The notes under the pieces are model-generated. The model ran no database searches. It saw nothing but the letters and a program-made list of their open reading frames with translations, and had not been told where the DNA came from. Shown piece after piece: positions 60,801 through 64,000 of a stretch of DNA of 64,000 bases. The stretch lies in assembly GCA_030142905.1 (NCBI GenBank), contig JASJOG010000058.1:1-64000 (forward strand), written 5' to 3'. Origin of the DNA: Heliopora coerulea. Taxonomy: Eukaryota > Cnidaria > Anthozoa > Scleralcyonacea > Helioporidae. Both the position numbers and the translations under genes were made by a program. The stretch's first letter is position 1, and every line of letters starts with the position of its first letter.

Positions 60801-63751
60801 TAACTCCTGTTCTGCAGTGATCAATGGTGGACGTGCAGGTACGTTCATGGCACGAATGGTGCAACAAATGGCTCTCCAACCCGATTTAATGTTCCCGGAA
60901 TTAGTTTGGACCAACTCACAAAGCATTTTCAACACCTATTAGGAAGAAAAATTTAGATGAATACACCAGTACATCAAATAAGCTCTAAGCGGATTCAGCC
61001 ACAAAATCTCCTAAAAGTGTGCAATTTCAGACTACATTAATTTTTAAAAGCAAATTTCAAAAGGAAAAAAAAATCGAAGGCAAATCTCGGAATTGCTGAA
61101 TCACCAGGACACAAACCATTTGATAGTTCGCTCTCCAAATGCAATCACTTAATATTACCTTATAGACTAGGGTTAGCAGCGAAGTCACTGGTTCGTATCT
61201 CAGCTGGCATTAAATTTTTCGTTTGGGATTACGGTTTAGGTTTTCGATCATCACACAAAACTGCCTTAATAGTGAAATTTCTTCAATTATGTACTTCAGT
61301 AATGTTGCTATAAGACCAAACCTCTTCCTGCTCCACTTCGTTAATTGTTCCAGACAAAAGGATCTTTTCAAATGGCTTGAACAAAGTTTCGTGGAACCAA
61401 AAGTGAGGCAGTTCGTTGCGGTTATTCAACATCACCACTAAGGTGTCCTTGATCTGGTCCAAAGCGAGCTTAAAGATCGTCTTCTCGTCTTCACAAGAGA
61501 TCTGTAGTGATGAAGAACATGATAGGTTATCGATTGTGGATTTAGAAAAGGATAGGAAGTATTCCAAGTAAAGGTGGAAAATACAGTAAATTAGGATTAA
61601 TTCCGGAAAGAGATGAGGCAAGGAGTGATAATGTAGGTGATGTGCGGTGAAGAGGGTCATTTAGAGATAAAGCTCAACAATTCCTTACGAAAATTTCATG
61701 TTATTTCACATGTGAAAAACATATGGAATTGGAACATTTTCACATGTGAAATTTTCATTGCGCATGTGAAATGGGAACGTTTTTGCATATCAAATACCTA
61801 ACTCAGCTGCGAAATTACGAGGTTCAAAATTTCATATGTGAAATTTTATAAACAAAATATTTATTTCCCGTATGGAATGGAATATTCACATATGAAAATT
61901 GACTTCACATATTAATTTTTCGTATTACATACCGAATCCAAACATTTTCATCCATGAAATTCTGTTTTCATATGTGGAATATCATGATAAATGTTTGTAA
62001 GTTTTTAACGTTAGATTAGTTGAAAGATAAAAAGTGGCAAAACGATGTATGTTGGTCTGGAAAATAAAATATTAACCTTGACAAAATGTTCAGAGAACGT
62101 TGCCCAGGCCGTCATGATATGAAGTAATGGTCTCTTCCCATCTCTCGTGCACCGTAACAAGATGTCCACCATTCGACAAAAATGCAGGTTTGATGGCAAC
62201 GTTGCATTGCAGAGAGCAACAACACAAGGTTCGTAAGTCAACCCTCTGGAATATTGCTTTTGCAATTGTTCTGCGGACGCCTCAGCCAACGACTTAAGCA
62301 TAGCGACCATTGCATCAGAACTCAGCGTTTTTGCCGCTTGTTCAAACAAACGATCCACAGAAGTGGCAAGAGCATAGACAGCACGGGAAGCGTCAGCGGG
62401 ATTCAAGATACCAGTAGTATCGGGTGTTTCATCGTGATGCTGTCGGACAATATCAGAAGCGCTCCCGTCGGATGAGAGGTCGGCGCTGACGAAGTCAGAT
62501 GTCGTAGATGTTTCGGAAATTGGCGAAGAAACCTCGATGACCTTACGCGAGGAACTACCATCCGGGCTGTCGGCTAAAAAGTGCATATTCTGCAAGCCAG
62601 CGATGTAGGAACAGCATCTGCATGAAGAAGACAGGGCATTACGTAAAACGAGACTCGCTGTTATTGCGGTTACTGTTAGTTAGAAGGCCACTGTAGTTAT
62701 TGGTGTTGTCGTTGTTCTTGGTGCTTATGTCGCTGGTGTTGAAGTTGTTGCTGTCACTGTTATTGCGGTTGCTGTCGTTGTTGCTGCATCAGTTGCTGTT
62801 GATGTAATAGCTGTTGCTCCTGCTACTGTTGTTGTTTTGTTGTTGTTGTACTTGTTGTTTATGCTGTTATCGTTGTTAATGCTATACCACATGTGTCACT
62901 GCTATTTCTACGGTCGTTGTTGCTTTTCTAGTTCTTTTTCTTGTGAGTATCTCTGCTGCTGTTGTTGTTGTTCTAGTTCCTGTTCTTCACTTATGGTAGT
63001 TTTGGTAGTTGTTGTTGCTACTGCTGTCGCTGTTTCTGTTGCTATTATCAATGCTGTTCTTGCTGCATCTCCTTTTGATATCGTCACGACGTTTTCATGG
63101 CCGTCATCGTTCTTTTGGTCGTCGTTGTAATCGTTATTGTTGTGGACTATGTGATTCCCGTTGTTATTGTTGTTCTTGTTATTGTTGGTTTTTTGTTGTT
63201 ATTATTGTTTTTGTTGTTGTTGTTATTGTTGTTTGTGTTGTTATTGTTGTTGTTTGTGTTGTTGTCGTTGTTGTTATTGCTGTTGTTGTTATTGTTGTTG
63301 TTATTGTTGTTCTTATTGTTGTTCATATTGTTATTGATGTCGACTCGATTGTTAGTGTAGTTGTTAGTTTATGGAGGTGAAGCACTTTCATTGGTGTGTT
63401 CATCATTGTCGGTGCTGTCGATGCTAGCGTGTTTGACAAAGCAGCAGCTGAAGATGTATATTACTATTTTTGTACTTACTGTAGCTGCCGCTGCTGAAAA
63501 CATTTTGGCGTTTTTATTCTTGCATGTTTTCACTCACCTAAAGACGTGTTTCCAGCATTTAGGTGCGTGGCTACCCAATTCAAGACCGACAGCTAGTAAG
63601 GCATCCATGGTAAGGACATGAGCCGCGTGCAGTTTCATTGTTTTCTTCAAATGACCTCCTTTCGTTTTTGTGACACTAGATGGACTTCTCTCATCGCCGC
63701 ACGAAGCATTTGCAAGTTGAGACAACACCGTTTCACATCCAGTTTGGACAC
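56851..63751 (-). CDS. ARFGEF3: ARFGEF3 (BIG3)-like protein, C-terminal half, eight exons (gene continues beyond 64000)
   Basis: Eight minus-strand exons join in phase: 63751-63538, 62617-62077, 61501-61322, 60935-60056, 59937-59829, 59441-59210, 57970-57891 and 57835-56851. The joined 3221 nt encode about 1073 codons. The order of conserved blocks matches BIG3: CWKHVFR, FKPFEKIL, NSGNIKSGWRAI (the SGW motif of the BIG-family C-terminal region), a LLLPMLHTWL...YWD...NFKQA...GL block, VIARVGCSC, FTEEIWR, SLRGLVVGLLAHQ and a C-terminal RVGSIYGII. BIG proteins are large HEAT-repeat Arf-GEF homologues of the Golgi/secretory pathway. Vertebrate BIG3 is described as lacking normal GEF activity and restraining secretory-granule formation. 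The Sec7 region lies outside the window, so activity cannot be judged. BIG1/2 and MON2 fit less well. Confidence 0.85.
57891..57970 (-). CDS. ARFGEF3: ARFGEF3-like exon 7 (tentative)
   Basis: Acceptor ccaaaatttag|CCATTG and donor CCCCAG|gtaaaa. The exon is 80 nt, starts in phase 0 and leaves 2 nt that complete Arg with the next exon. The product is a Pro-rich linker (SPHPVNPPLGIPTPR) corresponding to a poorly conserved part of BIG3. An in-frame stop in the acceptor's TAG rules out further extension. An additional phase-0 exon in the 1239-base intron before it cannot be excluded. Confidence 0.6.
59210..59441 (-). CDS. ARFGEF3: ARFGEF3-like exon 6
   Basis: Acceptor ggtcttttgttag|ACACTT and donor GGAACAG|gtcagt. 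The exon is 232 nt (1 + 77 codons). It carries HLLMSGGALFTEEIWR, a helix with a basic tail, and ends LAEQ in phase 0. The gtcagt donor is uncommon but acceptable. Confidence 0.85.
59829..59937 (-). CDS. ARFGEF3: ARFGEF3-like exon 5
   Basis: Acceptor tatcatttctcag|GAGCCT and donor TTTCAG|gtaatt. The exon is 109 nt (2 + 35 codons + 2), reading ASECVPTLMKQVLDLL...QPEEVIARVGCSCF. Longer open frames in this stretch are in the wrong frame. The joined reading GCSCF-R-HLLMSGG across the next intron follows the family. Confidence 0.88.
60056..60935 (-). CDS. ARFGEF3: ARFGEF3-like exon 4 (largest internal exon)
   Basis: Acceptor tttcttcctaatag|GTGTTG and donor GACCAAG|gtaagc. The exon is 880 nt (293 codons + 1). 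It carries the NSGNIKSGWRAI motif near its start, a low-complexity Ser/Pro stretch (SSSPLSSPSSPL) in the middle, then the GPQFSILALTHLLLPML and YWDRTAGNFKQACGL blocks that single out BIG3 among BIG proteins. Confidence 0.88.
61322..61501 (-). CDS. ARFGEF3: ARFGEF3-like exon 3
   Basis: Acceptor ttcatcactacag|ATCTCT and donor GAAGAG|gtttgg. The exon is exactly 60 codons, phase 0 on both sides, with the block FHETLFKPFEKILL typical of BIG-family proteins. The donor is weak (gtttgg), but it is the only site that keeps the frame and homology into VLKMLCELVQTNSG. Confidence 0.8.
61690..61990. repeat. Intronic cluster of degenerate TTTCACATGTGAAA palindromes
   Basis: The perfect palindrome TTTCACATGTGAAA occurs at 61704-61717 and 61738-61751. 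At least six degenerate relatives follow (tttcatatgtgaaa, ttcacatatgaaa, tttcatccatgaaa and others) within 300 bases. They lie in the 575-base intron between 61501 and 62077. The core CACATGTG/CATATG is an E-box-like sequence. Confidence 0.75.
62077..62617 (-). CDS. ARFGEF3: ARFGEF3-like exon 2
   Basis: Acceptor cttcttcatgcag|ATGCTG and donor GTCAAG|gttaat. The exon is 541 nt (1 + 180 codons). The protein opens with CCSYIAGLQN, has an acidic Ser/Thr-rich disordered insert (SSRKVIEVSSPISETST...), then helical HEAT-like sequence ending TAWATFSEHFVK. The donor is non-ideal at +3 (gtt). Confidence 0.85.
62660..63400 (+). repeat. GTT-rich degenerate trinucleotide tract inside an intron
   Basis: About 740 bases consist largely of GTT/GTTATT/GCT triplets. 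The most regular part is 63140-63350. It lies wholly within the 920-base intron between the first two exons and would be CAA/AAC-rich in the pre-mRNA. The poly-Val/Leu frames on the plus strand are artefacts. Confidence 0.85.
63538..63751 (-). CDS. ARFGEF3: ARFGEF3-like exon 1 of the window
   Basis: Acceptor ctgtctaaccag|GTGTCC and donor TTTAG|gtgagt. The exon is 214 nt (2 + 70 codons + 2), encoding from GVQTGCET to CWKHVF. It includes a short Ser/Thr/Lys-rich linker (SPSSVTKTKGG). The AG|A junction with the next exon makes Arg. The upstream intron runs off the window. Confidence 0.85.
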
Positions 63752-64000
63752 CTGGTTAGACAGAGAAACAAATCTGCTTTAAAAAACCTTTCTTTCGTAC
63801 ATATCAAACACACTCTACCACCGTAAATTGAATCTCGTCAATCAATCGAACTTAATGTCTTTAACAGTACCGAGAAATATTGCAATGTTTCCCTCTGAAG
63901 AAGAAAGCTTTGTAAAGTTTCTCTTTGACGTCCAGAAATAATCTCGTAATTTTTTGGGTTTTTTTAATTTATAAGAATACTCAGTAATCATTGTCTAAAA

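Noticed and set aside
62837..63380. Plus-strand frames encoding Val/Leu/Cys-rich proteins
   Set aside because: They are translations of a GTT-rich intronic tract antisense to the ARFGEF3-like gene.

Overview
This is eukaryotic (metazoan) DNA. The right end carries a spliced gene with clear GT/AG introns, and the left three quarters is satellite DNA with a non-LTR retrotransposon. An invertebrate, most likely a cnidarian such as an anthozoan, is my best guess. It rests on the short introns, the LINE type and the dense small palindromic elements, and the sequence alone does not prove it.

Layout. 1-938: five monomers of a 187-bp satellite in reverse orientation. 939-4739: a LINE complex made of a 308-bp LINE 3' fragment (reverse) joined head to head to a 5'-truncated LINE (forward). 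The forward copy has an uninterrupted endonuclease/reverse-transcriptase frame. 4740-25638: about 112 monomers of the same 187-bp satellite in forward orientation. They are almost invariant up to about 12.5 kb, then diverged with higher-order blocks. 25641-25680: a 10-bp tandem at the satellite-satellite junction. About 25681-47590: about 130 monomers of an unrelated AT-rich 168-bp satellite. About 47600-56850: gene-poor DNA with a TTAA-flanked terminal-inverted-repeat element, a diverged dispersed repeat family, a 13-bp minisatellite, a foldback element and a possible orphan 5' exon. 56851-63751: the last eight coding exons, on the minus strand, of an ARFGEF3 (BIG3)-like gene whose 5' part, including any Sec7 domain, lies beyond the window.

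The most unusual object is the LINE complex. Both LINE 3' ends abut the same base of the satellite monomer, at the edge of a 41-nt perfect hairpin that every monomer carries. The two LINE 3' segments look identical, but the satellite on the two sides is not a mirror copy. This suggests either a LINE that targets the satellite hairpin and inserted from two sides, or an inversion between two such insertions. An assembly artefact must be excluded first.

The eight ARFGEF3-like exons join in phase over 3221 nt (about 1073 codons) and match the C-terminal half of the BIG3 family in order. They are the only host coding sequence I can support.
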